Source: Dissophora ornata (lineage: Eukaryota > Mortierellomycota > Mortierellomycetes > Mortierellales > Mortierellaceae). Taken from it: a stretch of DNA of 32,751 bases. Shown here piece after piece: positions 32,404 to 32,751 of the stretch (position 1 is the stretch's first letter; every line of letters starts with the position of its first letter). The position numbers and the translations under genes are program-made. The DNA lies in assembly GCA_025201705.1 (NCBI GenBank), contig MU616905.1, forward strand, positions 1 through 32,751, written 5' to 3'. The notes beneath the pieces were generated by a model. That model did not search any database. It had not been told where the DNA came from and saw nothing but the letters and a program-made list of their open reading frames with translations.

Positions 32404-32690
32404 TGTGCCCTCAGTTCCCATAGTGGAGCCCTCGGATCCCATGGTATAGCCCTCAGTTCTCATAGTGGAGCCCTCAGTTCCCATAGTGGAGCCCTCAGTT
32501 CCCATAGTATAGCCGTCAGTTCCCATAGTGGAGCCCTCAGTTCCCATAGTATAGCCGTCAGTTCCTATCGTATAGCCCTCAGTTACCATCGTATAGCCGT
32601 CAGTTCCAATAGTGGTTCCCTCAATTCCCATAGTGAAGCCCTCAGTTCCCATCAGATCCCATAGTGTAGCCCTCGGATCCCATATTGGCG
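32404..32690 (-). repeat. 21-bp minisatellite encoding heptapeptide repeats
   Basis: About 12-13 tandem units of 21 bp fill this stretch. On the minus strand one frame is open throughout and gives repeats close to MGTEGST or MGTDGYT; the plus strand is also open, as expected when the unit length is a multiple of three. One unit on the right (near 32651-32671) is expanded by about ten bases and breaks the frame. It may be a coding repeat of a gene running off the scaffold, or a non-coding minisatellite. Confidence 0.85.
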
Positions 32691-32751
32691 GAAGGAAGAG
32701 TTAGTAGGGAAGGGACATGGAAGGAAAGGAGAGTGAGTGGGTGGGTGGGTG
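32691..32751. other. Scaffold end in GGGT/GGTG repeats
   Basis: The window ends in GTGGGTGGGTGGGTG after a purine-rich stretch. Together with the minisatellite this looks like an assembly stop at repeats. The unit is GGGT, not the usual fungal telomere TTAGGG. Confidence 0.5.

Noticed and set aside
32691..32751. Telomere at the right end
   Set aside because: The terminal unit is GGGT, preceded by unrelated minisatellite; no TTAGGG-type array is present.
1..32751. CRISPR array, operon or secondary-metabolite cluster
   Set aside because: No regularly spaced repeats with unique spacers occur, the genes have introns and separate promoters, and no synthase-type enzyme is encoded.

Overview
The window looks like a fungal nuclear scaffold, most probably from an early-diverging lineage such as Mortierellaceae (Mortierellomycota). 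The basis is inference: many short GT-AG introns, eukaryotic housekeeping genes, a duplicated F-box/leucine-rich protein of the kind expanded in Mortierella relatives, and secreted copper-oxidase-like proteins. The sequence opens in a poly-A run and closes in a minisatellite followed by GGGT repeats, so both ends look like assembly breaks. All coordinates and splice sites come from reading by eye: intron phases were checked, but no alignment or expression data were available.

Layout. 510-2057 (+): 3' part of a DGAT1/sterol-acyltransferase-like MBOAT enzyme, convergent with TOP2 (8062-2241, -; five exons, about 1782 aa). TOP2 shares a 282-bp divergent promoter with SAR1 (8345-9905, +; six exons, 189 aa), the COPII GTPase. 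After a long spacer that probably holds a leader exon and a 5'-UTR intron comes a 1429-aa amino-acid permease (AAAP family, 11717-16095, +), carrying an approximately 890-residue hydrophilic loop before its last membrane helix. A tandem duplication (about 16434-20825) holds two F-box-like genes on the minus strand. A small two-exon gene (18218-18606, +) lies in a segment present only in the left copy. Next is a 12-exon mitochondrial-type SF2 helicase, IRC3-like (24850-21052, -). Two paralogous secreted LPMO-like genes face away from each other (27107-26051, - and 30308-31076, +) across about 3.2 kb with no convincing gene. The right end holds probable exons of an unrecognised gene (31334-32049, -) and a 21-bp minisatellite encoding heptapeptides.

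The genes do not form one pathway. Lipid storage, DNA topology, ER export, amino-acid transport, ubiquitin-type substrate recognition, mitochondrial DNA maintenance and polysaccharide oxidation sit side by side, as is normal in a fungal genome. The least ordinary items are the permease loop studded with RRxS/T motifs, the tandem F-box pair with a 167-bp identical patch, the small spliced gene between them, and the LPMO-like pair that differs by one intron and a repetitive tail.
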